A stretch of DNA of 64,000 nucleotides, from contig NZ_QVAI01000005.1 in assembly GCF_003427025.1 (NCBI RefSeq), forward strand, positions 62,001 to 126,000, given 5' to 3'. Shown in pieces: positions 7,256-15,273 of the stretch. The notes under the pieces were generated by a model. The model was not told the DNA's origin. It searched no databases and was given only the letters and a program-made list of their open reading frames with translations. Numbering within the stretch: position 1 is the stretch's first letter; every line of letters starts with the position of its first letter. The position numbers were made by a program, and so were the translations under genes. This stretch comes from Jiangella endophytica (lineage in GTDB: Bacteria; Actinomycetota; Actinomycetes; Jiangellales; Jiangellaceae).

Positions 7256-9214
7256 CTACCCCCGAGGTGACACTCCAGTGTCCAGCGCGGCGAGGTGGAA
7301 GGCCACGGGGCCGGCGGTGAGCACACCGCTGCCGGCCCCGGCCAGCTCGCCGGCCGCCGGCGTCAGCGCGTCCCGGGCCCGTGCCACCAGCCCGTGGTCG
7401 CCGACCGCCAGGGCGGCCCGTCCGGTCAGGCACCACGACGCCTCGAACAGCAGGTCGCGCGGGGGTTCGGGCGCTCGCCGCAGCGCCGCGGCAGCGTCGT
7501 CGCGGCGGCCGCGGGCCAGCAACAGCAGCGGCCGGGCCCACGGTGCGTACGGGCCCCAGTCGGTGTCGTCGGGGAACTCCAGGGGCCGGCCGTGCCAGAC
7601 CCGCAGGCAGAGCTGCGCCAGCGGCAGCAGCCCGCGCTCCAGGCCGGGCATGCCGGCGCCCTCGAGGCGGTCCGCCGCGGCACGGTAGGCGGCCTCGGCC
7701 TCCTCGGCCGCGTCGGCGCCGCCGACCGCCGCCAGCCGCAGTGCCCGGTACCACCGGGTGAGCACGTCGACGAGCGGCCGGTCGTGCCGCCTGGCCAGGT
7801 CGTCGGCAGCGGCGGCGTGCTCGTCCGCGGCGACGAAGTCGCCCAGCGCGGCGTGCGCCTGCATGCGGACCAGCCGGCCGAGGATCTCGAACGTCGACAG
7901 ACCGTGCGCCGCGGACAGCGCGACCAGTTCGGCGCCGACGCCGTCGCGCTCCGGCGCGAGCCCGGCCCGCTGGAAGGTCTGCAGGAACCTCGCGTTCAGC
8001 GCGAAGGCCAGCAACGCGGGGTCGTGGGACCGGCGAGCGATCGACTCCGCCTCGGCGGCGGCCTCCGCAGGATGCGGCGAGCGGGTCCCGCGCGACTCCA
8101 TGGCGACGGTCGCCAACAGCCGGGCACGGGTCGCGGGCGGGGCGGACGGGGGGAGTGCGCCCAGCGTCCGCTCGGCTGCCGCGACGACGAGGGCCGAGCG
8201 GTCCGGATGGTCCGACCGCGTCCAGACGCCGGGCACGTCATAGCTGCCGATGACTCGTGCCGTCAGCTCCGGATCGCCCAACTGCTCGGCCGCCGCGATC
8301 GCGGCGACCCGCTGCTCCTGGGCCGCCGCGAGCCCGCGCCCGCCGGTCAGCGCGAGGATCCGCAGCAGCCCGACGGTCGACTCCAGCCGGCCGGGGGCGC
8401 CGGTGGCGACCGTCTGGTCGTAGGCAGCGGCGGCGTCCGCCCACACCTGCCCGACGGCGTCCACCGGCAGCTCCTGCCGGAGCAGGTCGGTCTCCAACTG
8501 CCGCAGCCGGGGTCCGGGGTCGACGCCGAGCTGGTCGCCGAGCAGGGAACGGGCCCGGCGCAGGACGTCCAACGCGTCGGCCTGCCGTCCGGTGCGGTAG
8601 AGCGCGAGCACCAGCAACCGCCACGCGTCCTCCCGCCACGGATGCTCGGCGACGTGCGCGTCCAGGTCCGGGACGGCGTCGGCGGCGCGGCCCAGGGTCA
8701 GCAGCGTCTCGGCCCGCCGCTCCACCGCCGTCAGCCGCAGCTCCGTCAGCCGGGACCGCTCCGCGGCCGCCCACCCGGCCGCGGCGAAGTCGGCGTAGGC
8801 CGGGCCGCGCCACAGCGCGAGCGCGTCGTCGAGCAGCCGCAGCGCCTCCGCCGGGGCCGCACCGCCGACGGCCTCGACCGCGGCCGCGAACCGCCACGCG
8901 TCGACGGCGTCCGTCCCGGCCCGCAGTGCGTAGCCCGGACCGTCGGTGACCAGCAGCCGGGCCGGCTCGCGCGGCGCGCGGTCCGGCTCCAGGGCCCGGC
9001 GCAGCGCGGCGACGAATGTGCGGACGGCGACGACGGCGCCGTCCGGCGGCGACTCCCACAGGTCGGCGACGATCCGCTCCACCGGGACGACCCGGCCGCG
9101 CGCCGCGATCAGCCGGGCCAGCACCTCGCGGTGCCGCGGCCCCTTGAGGTCGACGCCGGCGCCGGCGCCCGTCCACGCGACGACCGGGCCGAGCACGCCG
9201 AAGTGCGTGCTCAT
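7256..9214 (-). CDS. BTAD-domain (AfsR/SARP-like) transcriptional regulator
   Basis: A protein of about 652 residues. Residues 1-100 form an OmpR-type winged helix (FGVLGPV, GPRHREVLARLIA, VAVRTFVAALRRALEP). Residues 105-250 form a bacterial transcriptional activation domain (HPWREDAWRLLVLALYRTGRQADAL, LGVDPGPRLRQLE). The rest is a TPR-like alpha-helical region without an NB-ARC ATPase, so it is a medium-size SARP-type regulator. The ATG at 9214 is preferred because the winged helix begins there; an alternative start at 9247 adds eleven residues. It is divergent from the alpha/beta hydrolase gene, which is a plausible target. Confidence 0.85.
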   Translation of the reverse strand: MSTHFGVLGPVVAWTGAGAGVDLKGPRHREVLARLIAARGRVVPVERIVADLWESPPDGAVVAVRTFVAALRRALEPDRAPREPARLLVTDGPGYALRAGTDAVDAWRFAAAVEAVGGAAPAEALRLLDDALALWRGPAYADFAAAGWAAAERSRLTELRLTAVERRAETLLTLGRAADAVPDLDAHVAEHPWREDAWRLLVLALYRTGRQADALDVLRRARSLLGDQLGVDPGPRLRQLETDLLRQELPVDAVGQVWADAAAAYDQTVATGAPGRLESTVGLLRILALTGGRGLAAAQEQRVAAIAAAEQLGDPELTARVIGSYDVPGVWTRSDHPDRSALVVAAAERTLGALPPSAPPATRARLLATVAMESRGTRSPHPAEAAAEAESIARRSHDPALLAFALNARFLQTFQRAGLAPERDGVGAELVALSAAHGLSTFEILGRLVRMQAHAALGDFVAADEHAAAADDLARRHDRPLVDVLTRWYRALRLAAVGGADAAEEAEAAYRAAADRLEGAGMPGLERGLLPLAQLCLRVWHGRPLEFPDDTDWGPYAPWARPLLLLARGRRDDAAAALRRAPEPPRDLLFEASWCLTGRAALAVGDHGLVARARDALTPAAGELAGAGSGVLTAGPVAFHLAALDTGVSPRG

Positions 9215-9273
9215 CGAACGCTCATCGGCGGGCCGGAACCTGGACATACCTCAGCTTCGCCCAAGGAGAAGTC

Positions 9274-10152
9274 ATGACACCCACCATCCCCGAATTCGAG
9301 TACCGGCGCGTCGCGGTCGCCGACGGCGTCACGCTGAACGTCGCCGTCGGCGGCACGGGCAGCCCGGTCGTGCTGCTGCACGGGTTCCCGCAGACACACC
9401 TGATGTGGCGGCACGTCGCGGCCGATCTGGCCGCCGACCACACCGTCGTCGTCCCGGACCTGCGCGGCTACGGCGACAGCGGCCAGCCCGCCGCCACCAG
9501 CGACGACACCTACTCCAAGCGGACCATGGCCGCCGACGTCGTCGCGCTGGCGCGCCGGCTCGGCCACGAGCGGTTCGCGCTGGCCGGCCACGACCGCGGC
9601 GCGCTGGTGGCGGTCCGGGCCGGGCTCGACCACCCGGACCGCGTGACCCACCTCGCGATCCTCGACGTGCTGCCGACGCTGGACATGTGGGACGTGCTGC
9701 ACGGCGCGTCGGCGGCGGTCGCGTTCCATCTCTACCTGATGGCGCAACCGCCCGGTCTGCCGGAGCGGATGATCGCCGCGTCGGCGGACGAGTTCTTCGG
9801 CTACTTCCTCGACCAGTGGGGCGCCGACCCGGACGCGATCCCGGCCGACGTGCGGACGGAGTACCTGCGGGCCTCCGCGGCCGCCGTCTCGTCCATCGTC
9901 GCCGACTACCGCGCCTCCGCCGGCATCGACGTCGAGCACGACGCCGCGGACCGGGCGGCCGGCCGGCACCTGACGATGCCGGTCACCGTCGTCCAGCAGG
10001 ACTGGGGCGCGGCGCTCGGCTACGACGCGGCCGGGCTCTGGCGCGCGTGGGCGCCGGATCTTCGGCACACGACGACGACGGCCGGTCACTTCATGGCCGA
10101 GCAGGACCCGGCCGCGATCATCGCCGAACTACGGGCACTGCTGGACCGCTGA
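9274..10152 (+). CDS. Alpha/beta hydrolase, haloacetate dehalogenase/epoxide hydrolase-like
   Basis: A 292-residue alpha/beta-hydrolase with the features of the dehalogenase/epoxide-hydrolase branch: the oxyanion motif HGFPQTHLMW, DLRGYGDS, and an aspartate nucleophile in GHDRGALVA (Asp instead of Ser). The catalytic histidine is in TTAGHFMAEQDP. An AAGGAG Shine-Dalgarno stands 8 bp before the ATG. The Asp nucleophile argues for C-halogen or epoxide hydrolysis rather than ester hydrolysis. Divergence from the BTAD regulator suggests it is controlled by it. Confidence 0.88.
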   Translation: MTPTIPEFEYRRVAVADGVTLNVAVGGTGSPVVLLHGFPQTHLMWRHVAADLAADHTVVVPDLRGYGDSGQPAATSDDTYSKRTMAADVVALARRLGHERFALAGHDRGALVAVRAGLDHPDRVTHLAILDVLPTLDMWDVLHGASAAVAFHLYLMAQPPGLPERMIAASADEFFGYFLDQWGADPDAIPADVRTEYLRASAAAVSSIVADYRASAGIDVEHDAADRAAGRHLTMPVTVVQQDWGAALGYDAAGLWRAWAPDLRHTTTTAGHFMAEQDPAAIIAELRALLDR

Positions 10153-10189
10153 GCCGGCGTTGTCGGTGCCGGCGACTACGGTGCGGGCC

Positions 10190-10918
10190 ATGACGAGCGA
10201 CCTGTGCTGCCCCATCGTCGAACTACGGCAGTACACCGTGCACCCGGAGCGCCGCGACGATCTCGTCACGCTGTTCGACGGCGAGTTCGTCGAATCGCAG
10301 GAGTCGCTGGGCATGCGGCTGATCGGTCAGTTCCGCGACCTCGACGCGCCCGGCCGGTTCGTCTGGATCCGCGGCTTCGCCGACATGGCGACCCGGCACG
10401 AGGCGCTGACGGCGTTCTACTCCGGGCCGGTCTGGAAGCGATACGGCCAGGCCGCCAACGTCACCATGATCGACGTCGACGACGTCTACCTGCTGCACCC
10501 CGCCGACGCCGGGTCGGGTTTCCCGTTCCCCGGCGTCGGCGGCGAGGTCCCGGCCCGGCCGCCCGCGGGGGCGACCCTGACGCCGTCGTCGGTGGTGGGT
10601 GTGGTGGTCTATCCGGTCGCCGGCGACCTGCGCGAGTTCGGCCGGTTCTTCGCCGCCGAGGTCGAGCCGACGCTGGGCGTGTCCCCGCTGGCCCGGCTCG
10701 AGACCGACCCGTCGCCCAACACCTTCCCGGCGCTGCCGGTGCGCGAGAGCGCCAACGCGTTCGTGTGGGTCGCCCGCTTCGACGACGCCGCCGCGCATGC
10801 GACCCACCGGATCGCCTGGGAGCGGCTCCCGCACCTGCACGCCGACCTGCGGCGGCGGCTGTCCGCCACGCCCACCGAGCTGCGGCTGGCGCCCACGGCG
10901 CGGTCGCTGCTGCGCTGA
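10190..10918 (+). CDS. NIPSNAP-family protein
   Basis: A 242-residue protein beginning with the NIPSNAP ferredoxin-like signature (IVELRQYTVHPERRDDLVTLF...FVESQE, then FVWIRGFADMATRHEAL..FYSGPVWK). The fold appears duplicated: a second, weaker half runs from VVGVVVYPV. Start ATG 10190 is chosen because the conserved domain follows immediately; an upstream GTG is in frame. NIPSNAP proteins are small dimeric alpha+beta barrels often acting on or sensing small hydrophobic molecules. No specific reaction can be assigned. Confidence 0.8.
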   Translation: MTSDLCCPIVELRQYTVHPERRDDLVTLFDGEFVESQESLGMRLIGQFRDLDAPGRFVWIRGFADMATRHEALTAFYSGPVWKRYGQAANVTMIDVDDVYLLHPADAGSGFPFPGVGGEVPARPPAGATLTPSSVVGVVVYPVAGDLREFGRFFAAEVEPTLGVSPLARLETDPSPNTFPALPVRESANAFVWVARFDDAAAHATHRIAWERLPHLHADLRRRLSATPTELRLAPTARSLLR

Positions 10919-10998
10919 ACCCTCGTTTGGACCAGTTGCGGCCTGCCTGCACACAAAAGCCCGTGGCCTGCGGCATCGCCGCCGGAAAGGCGCGGCCG

Positions 10999-11010
10999 AC
11001 TGGTCTAGTC
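10999..11010 (+). promoter_or_regulatory. Half-site resembling a DasR-responsive element
   Basis: ACTGGTCTAGTC matches the left ten bases of the known DasR element consensus (ACTGGTCTAGACCAGT); the right half is lost. It lies about 80 bp upstream of the broken SIS-domain gene. A GGACCAGT element occurs nearby at about 10928. If genuine, the SIS gene once belonged to an N-acetylglucosamine-type regulon. Confidence 0.3.
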
Positions 11011-11092
11011 GAGCTTCGCCGACGCTCTGGTGCGGTCCACCGCAACGGACTATCAAGGTGCGCACCTCACCTCACGTCGAGGAGCTCACGAC

Positions 11093-11490
11093 ATGGCGAA
11101 CGACGTTTTCGGGTCGGCGACCGGCAAGGTCGCACAAGTGCGCGGCCGCCTGCTGGAGCTCATCGACCACGGCACTCCCGCTCGATCACCGCCGAGATCG
11201 TCGGCCGGGCCGGCGGGCTGGTGCCGGCGAACGCGCTGTCGATCAAGGACCTCGTCATGTACGGCGGCGCCGACCCGCGGGAGATCCTCGACCCCACCGT
11301 CGAGCGCGACCCGGCGCTGGCCCAGCGGATCCTCGACCTCGCCGAGATCCACCCCAGCGACGTCTTCGTCATCACGTCGAACTCCCGCGGCAACGGCTCC
11401 GTCGTCGAGCTGGCCCGGCTGACCAAGGCCGGCGGGCACCCCGTCATCGCGATCACGTCGGCCGAGCACAATCAGAACCCCGCGACAGCC
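11093..11490 (+). pseudogene. Remnant of a SIS-domain sugar isomerase (UPF0309-like)
   Basis: An ATG 8 bp after a GAGGAG-type ribosome site opens a normal-looking N terminus (MANDVFGSATGKVAQVRGRL). After about 30 codons the frame changes. From about 11190 the +1 frame shows SIS-domain sequence: GGLVPANALSIKDLVMYGG, ERDPALAQRILDL, then the hallmark DVFVITSNSRGNGSVVELA and GHPVIAITS. The N-terminal SIS strand with the ligand loop and the C-terminal third are missing, and coding ends where the convergent beta-lactamase begins. The gene is therefore both frameshifted and deleted, and non-functional. Confidence 0.75.
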
Positions 11491-11508
11491 CGTCCGCGGC
11501 CCGGCCGT

Positions 11509-12450
11509 TCACTCCAGCGCGCCGATGACGATCTCGGTGGCGGCGGCGATGAGCGCGGGGTCGGACTCGGCCTCCGGGTCGAGCCGGTTGGAGTAGACGG
11601 CGATGACGATCGGCGCGGCGCCGGGCGGCTCGATGACGGCGACGTCGTTGCGGCCGCCGTGCGTCGCCGAGCCGGTCTTGTCCGCGACCACCCAGCCGTC
11701 CGGCACACCGGCCCGGATGAGCTCGTCGCCGGTGGTGTTGGCGCGCATGGTGTCGTGCAGCAGCGTCCGGTCCTCCTCGGCCAGCAGGTCGCCGAGCAGC
11801 AGACCCTGGACGTTCGCCGCCATCGCCCGCGGCGTCGTCGTGTCGCGCGTCTCGCCGGGCACCCAGTCGCTGAGGCCGGGCTCGATGCGGTCGAACGACG
11901 TGGTCTCGTCGCCGAAGCCGCGCACCACGGCCTCGAGCCCGTCCGGCCCGCCGAGCTGCTCGAACAGCAGGTTCGCCGCGGTGTTGTCGCTGACCGTGAC
12001 GGCCGCGTCGATGATCTCCAGCAGCGTCAGCCCGGCACCGGCGGCCGGCTCGGTGACCGGCGAGTACCCGACCAGGTCGGCGGCGTCGATCGGGATCACC
12101 TGCTCCAGGTCCGCGGTCTCGGTGGCCTGCAGCATCGCGGCGGCGGACAGCATCTTGTGGGTGGACGCGAACGCGAACCGCTCGTCCGCGCGGTGCTCCA
12201 CGATCTCGCCGGTCCCGGTGTCGACCGCGTAGACACCGAGCCGGGCGTCGTAGTCGCCCTCCAGCGCGGTCAGGGCGGCCACCGCCGCCGGATCCGTCGT
12301 CGGCGGCGTCGTCTCGGCCGGCGCGCTCGTGCTCGCCGTCGTCCCGGCCGGCGCGGTGCCGGCCGGCGTCGAGGGATCGTCGTCCGAGCCGCAGCCGGCG
12401 AGGACGACGGCGGTGACGGCGGCAAGGACCGGAAGGCTGGTGAATCGCAT
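11509..12450 (-). CDS. bla: Class A beta-lactamase, predicted lipoprotein
   Basis: A 313-residue protein with a signal sequence ending in the lipobox VLAGC (Cys20) and a Thr/Pro/Ala-rich linker to about residue 55. Active-site motifs are complete: S96-T-H-K99 (SxxK), S154-D-N156 (SDN), E190 in RIEPGLSDW (the general base, with Ser at the usual Asn170 position) and K258-T-G260. RDTTTPRAMA is the class A helix after the omega loop. Cell-surface anchoring is expected. It is transcribed divergently from a LysR gene 84 bp away, the usual inducible arrangement in Streptomyces. Confidence 0.93.
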   Translation of the reverse strand: MRFTSLPVLAAVTAVVLAGCGSDDDPSTPAGTAPAGTTASTSAPAETTPPTTDPAAVAALTALEGDYDARLGVYAVDTGTGEIVEHRADERFAFASTHKMLSAAAMLQATETADLEQVIPIDAADLVGYSPVTEPAAGAGLTLLEIIDAAVTVSDNTAANLLFEQLGGPDGLEAVVRGFGDETTSFDRIEPGLSDWVPGETRDTTTPRAMAANVQGLLLGDLLAEEDRTLLHDTMRANTTGDELIRAGVPDGWVVADKTGSATHGGRNDVAVIEPPGAAPIVIAVYSNRLDPEAESDPALIAAATEIVIGALE

Positions 12451-12534
12451 GCCGTCAGCCTCGCCGTCCCGGATCATGCGCGCAAAGACGGATCCCGGCG
12501 GTTTCATGCGAATCAGGCATAGTACGGTGCCGGT

Positions 12535-13407
12535 GTGGATCTGGTTGCCGCGTGCGCCGCGTTCGTCGCCGTCAGCGAGCGCGGCAGCTTCACGCAGGGT
12601 GCGGCCGCCATCGGCATCCCGCAGCCGGTCGCGAGCCGCCGGGTCGCCGCCCTCGAGGAGCACCTGGGCGGGGTCGTCTTCGACCGCACCACCCGCCGCG
12701 CGGCCCTCACCGACTTCGGCCGGGCCATGCTGCCCGCAGCGCGCCGCGTCCTCGACGCCGCCGACGACCTGCGGACCGGCGCCGCCCGTGCCGGTGCCGC
12801 GCCGGTCGGTCTCGCGCTGCCGGTCGACCTGCCGCTTCCCGCTCTCGTCGACCTCGTGGCCGACGCCCGCGACGCCGGCGTCGCCCTCGTCGTCGACCAC
12901 GCCGAGCCCGACCGCCGCCGCGAACTCGTCCGCGACCGCGCGGTCCGAGCCGCCGTCCTGCCGGTGCCGGAGCCGGAGGCGCGGTGGACGGTGCCGCTCG
13001 GGCTGGCCACGCTGCATCCGTCCGACGCCCGGCGGGTGTTCCTCGCCGAGTTCAGGCCGCGGCGCGATGCCGGGACGCCCGACCGGCGCATCTGGCTGCG
13101 GCCCGAGGACGACGTGCCGCACGTCGGCGACACTCTGGCCCGGCTCGCCGTCGCCGCCGGGCTGCGTCCGTCGCAGCTGCGGGTGTCGTCACTGGCCGGC
13201 GCCGTCGCCGAGGTGATCCGCACCGACGACGCCTTGCTGTGTACGCCGCGCGAGGCGGCCGGCACCGGGCTGACCTGGCGACCGCTCGGCGACGCGCCGC
13301 TGGTGCGCGGGTACGCCGTCGCCGCCGCGTCGATCCTCGACGCCGACCGCACGACGGCGACACTCGGGCCGCTGCTGGCCCGCTGCCTCGGCGCGGAGCC
13401 GTCGTGA
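12535..13407 (+). CDS. LysR-family regulator of the beta-lactamase (BlaA-like)
   Basis: A 290-residue LysR-type regulator. The N-terminal winged helix reads FVAVSERGSFTQGAAAIGIPQPVASRRVAALEEHLGGVVFDR. The effector domain is rather degenerate and Ala/Arg-rich, as in Streptomyces BlaA. The GTG start is used because the domain begins at once and no upstream start is available. It lies between bla (divergent) and the penicilloyl-serine protein (overlapping, GTGA), which is the blaL-blaA-blaB order described in S. cacaoi. By that precedent it activates bla on beta-lactam exposure. Confidence 0.82.
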   Translation: MDLVAACAAFVAVSERGSFTQGAAAIGIPQPVASRRVAALEEHLGGVVFDRTTRRAALTDFGRAMLPAARRVLDAADDLRTGAARAGAAPVGLALPVDLPLPALVDLVADARDAGVALVVDHAEPDRRRELVRDRAVRAAVLPVPEPEARWTVPLGLATLHPSDARRVFLAEFRPRRDAGTPDRRIWLRPEDDVPHVGDTLARLAVAAGLRPSQLRVSSLAGAVAEVIRTDDALLCTPREAAGTGLTWRPLGDAPLVRGYAVAAASILDADRTTATLGPLLARCLGAEPS

Positions 13408-14288
13408 CGTCGCCGCGCGAGTGGCGCGAGCGCCTCGACGACGCCGGCCTGGCCGGGTCGTTCCTCGTCCGCGACCTCGACGACGGCTCCGAGCTGGCCC
13501 TCGACGCCGACGTCGAGCTGCCGATCGCGTCGCTGGTCAAGCTGCCGCTGGCGCTCGCGACGCTGGAGCGCGTCAGACGCGGCGAGCTGGACGGCGCGGA
13601 GCCGGTCGAGGTCGCGCCGGGCCGCGTCGACACGCCTGGGCCGACCGGCATCACGCGGTTCCGGCACCCGGCCCGCGTCGCCGTCGACGACCTCGTCTAC
13701 CTGAGCACGTCACTGAGCGACAGCACCGCCACCGACGCCCTGTTCGACCTCACGCCGCCGACACAGGTGAGCGCCGTGCTGCGGGAGCTGGGCGTCGACG
13801 GATTCACGCTGCGGCACCGGATGGACGTGCTCATGGCGACGCCGGCCGAGGCGCTGGACGGCGGGTTGCGGCACGACCTCGCCATCGGCGTCACCGGGCG
13901 CGGCGGCGGCAGCCCGATCGCGGAGCTGGACGTCGCACGCGCCAACACCGCGACGGCGCGCGCGCTGGCCGGCCTGCTGACCGCGATCTGGACCGGCGAC
14001 GCGATCGACCCCGGTGTGACGGCCCGGCTCAGGCAGCTGCTGGCCGCCAACGTGCACCGCAACCGGCTCGCGCCGGAGTTCGTCAGCGACGCCTCGGCTT
14101 GGTCGTCCAAGACCGGCACGCTGCTCAACCTGCGTCACGAGGCCGGTGTCGTCGAACACGCCGACGGCGGCCGGTTCGTCGTCGTCGCGCTGACCCGGTC
14201 GCGGGTCGCGGCGGCCGCCCAGCCGGCCGCGGAGATCGCGATGGGCCGGATCGCCCGCGGCCTGCACGACGAACTACGCGGGCGCTGA
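13404..14288 (+). CDS. Serine beta-lactamase-like protein (BlaB-like)
   Basis: A 294-residue cytoplasmic protein with no signal peptide. It keeps serine-penicillin-recognising motifs S43-L-V-K46 (SxxK), S105-D-S107 (in place of SDN) and K236-T-G238, but has no class A Glu166 motif. It overlaps the LysR stop by four bases. In S. cacaoi the equivalent BlaB is required for induction of beta-lactamase and is not itself a working beta-lactamase; the same sensor or co-regulator role is inferred here. A peptidoglycan-fragment-binding function is an alternative. Confidence 0.78.
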   Translation: MTSPREWRERLDDAGLAGSFLVRDLDDGSELALDADVELPIASLVKLPLALATLERVRRGELDGAEPVEVAPGRVDTPGPTGITRFRHPARVAVDDLVYLSTSLSDSTATDALFDLTPPTQVSAVLRELGVDGFTLRHRMDVLMATPAEALDGGLRHDLAIGVTGRGGGSPIAELDVARANTATARALAGLLTAIWTGDAIDPGVTARLRQLLAANVHRNRLAPEFVSDASAWSSKTGTLLNLRHEAGVVEHADGGRFVVVALTRSRVAAAAQPAAEIAMGRIARGLHDELRGR

Positions 14289-14299
14289 GCGTCGCGGCC

Positions 14300-15250
14300 T
14301 CAGCTCCAGCCGAGGCCGGACCGCGTGGCCCAGTAGGCCTTCGGATCCTCGGCGAGGTCCGGCAGCGCCACGGGAGCGGTCGCGGTGGCCCTGAGGTTGC
14401 TCCGCAGCTGGTCGACCGTGGTGGCACCGCTGAGGGCGACGTCGGTGAACGGCTGGTCGAGGACCGCGGCCAGCGCCAGCACGTCGGGCGCGACGCCGGC
14501 GGCGCCGGCCGCGGCGCGGAACCCCGTGACGTCGCCCCGGCCGGTGAGCCGCCCGTTCGCCACCGCCTCCTTGACGACGACGAACCAGCCGGCGTCGTGG
14601 ACCCGGGCCAGCGCCGGACCGGCCGACGGCTCGAGCACGTTCCACGTCGCCTGCACCGCGCGGAACGGCGCCAGGCCGGCCGTCGTCATGGCCAGTGCGC
14701 GATCGATGACGGCGCCCTGGTTCGGGCCGCTGGCCGAGAACCCGACGGCGACACCGTCGTCAGCGAGAGCGGTGAGCGCGGCCAGCAGGCCGGCGTCGTC
14801 GAGAGCCGGGCTGTCCGAGGTCAGGCTGTGCACCACGTACACGTCGGGCGGCCCGCCCAGCGCGTCGAGGGTCTCCTGCCACTGCCGCTCGAACGTCGCG
14901 ACGGAGTGGTCCTTGACCTCGTGCACGTCGGCGTCGATGCGCCAGTCGGCGGTGTACGTGTAGCCCCACTTCGAGCCGACCGTCAGCTCGTCGCGGCGCC
15001 CGGGATGCGCGGCGAGCCACTCGCCGAGGAACCGCTCCGCCAGCCCGTACGACCGGGCGGCGTCGACGTACCGCACGCCCGCCGCCCACGCCGCGTCGAG
15101 GACCGCGTGGGCGCGCTCGCGCAGGTCGTCCACCGTCGCGCCGTCACCGAAGTCGCCGCCGTGACCGAGGGTGATGTACCCGGGCCGGCCCAGTGCCGCC
15201 AGCCCGAGCCCGATGCCCCGCACCGCCGGCCGTTCTCCCCGCGTCGTCAC
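14300..15250 (-). CDS. Aldo/keto reductase
   Basis: A 316-residue (alpha/beta)8 NADPH oxidoreductase. The catalytic tetrad is visible: Asp in YVDAARSYG, Tyr in SYG, Lys in VGSKWGY and His in YVVHSLTSD. The C-terminal NADP-binding Ser/Arg region lies around LSGATTVDQLRSN. The GTG start at 15250 avoids overlap with the upstream histidine kinase; a longer in-frame version starts inside the kinase's end. It is convergent with the BlaB gene, 11 bp apart. Substrate unknown, and no neighbours define it. Confidence 0.85.
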   Translation of the reverse strand: MTTRGERPAVRGIGLGLAALGRPGYITLGHGGDFGDGATVDDLRERAHAVLDAAWAAGVRYVDAARSYGLAERFLGEWLAAHPGRRDELTVGSKWGYTYTADWRIDADVHEVKDHSVATFERQWQETLDALGGPPDVYVVHSLTSDSPALDDAGLLAALTALADDGVAVGFSASGPNQGAVIDRALAMTTAGLAPFRAVQATWNVLEPSAGPALARVHDAGWFVVVKEAVANGRLTGRGDVTGFRAAAGAAGVAPDVLALAAVLDQPFTDVALSGATTVDQLRSNLRATATAPVALPDLAEDPKAYWATRSGLGWS

Positions 15251-15273
15251 CGGGCCAGCGTAACGACGCGGCC

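Noticed and set aside
10204-12522. A 772-codon open frame on the plus strand
   Set aside because: Composed of Arg/Ala/Gly-rich shadow sequence across the NIPSNAP gene and antisense to the beta-lactamase; only the short SIS fragment inside it resembles a protein.
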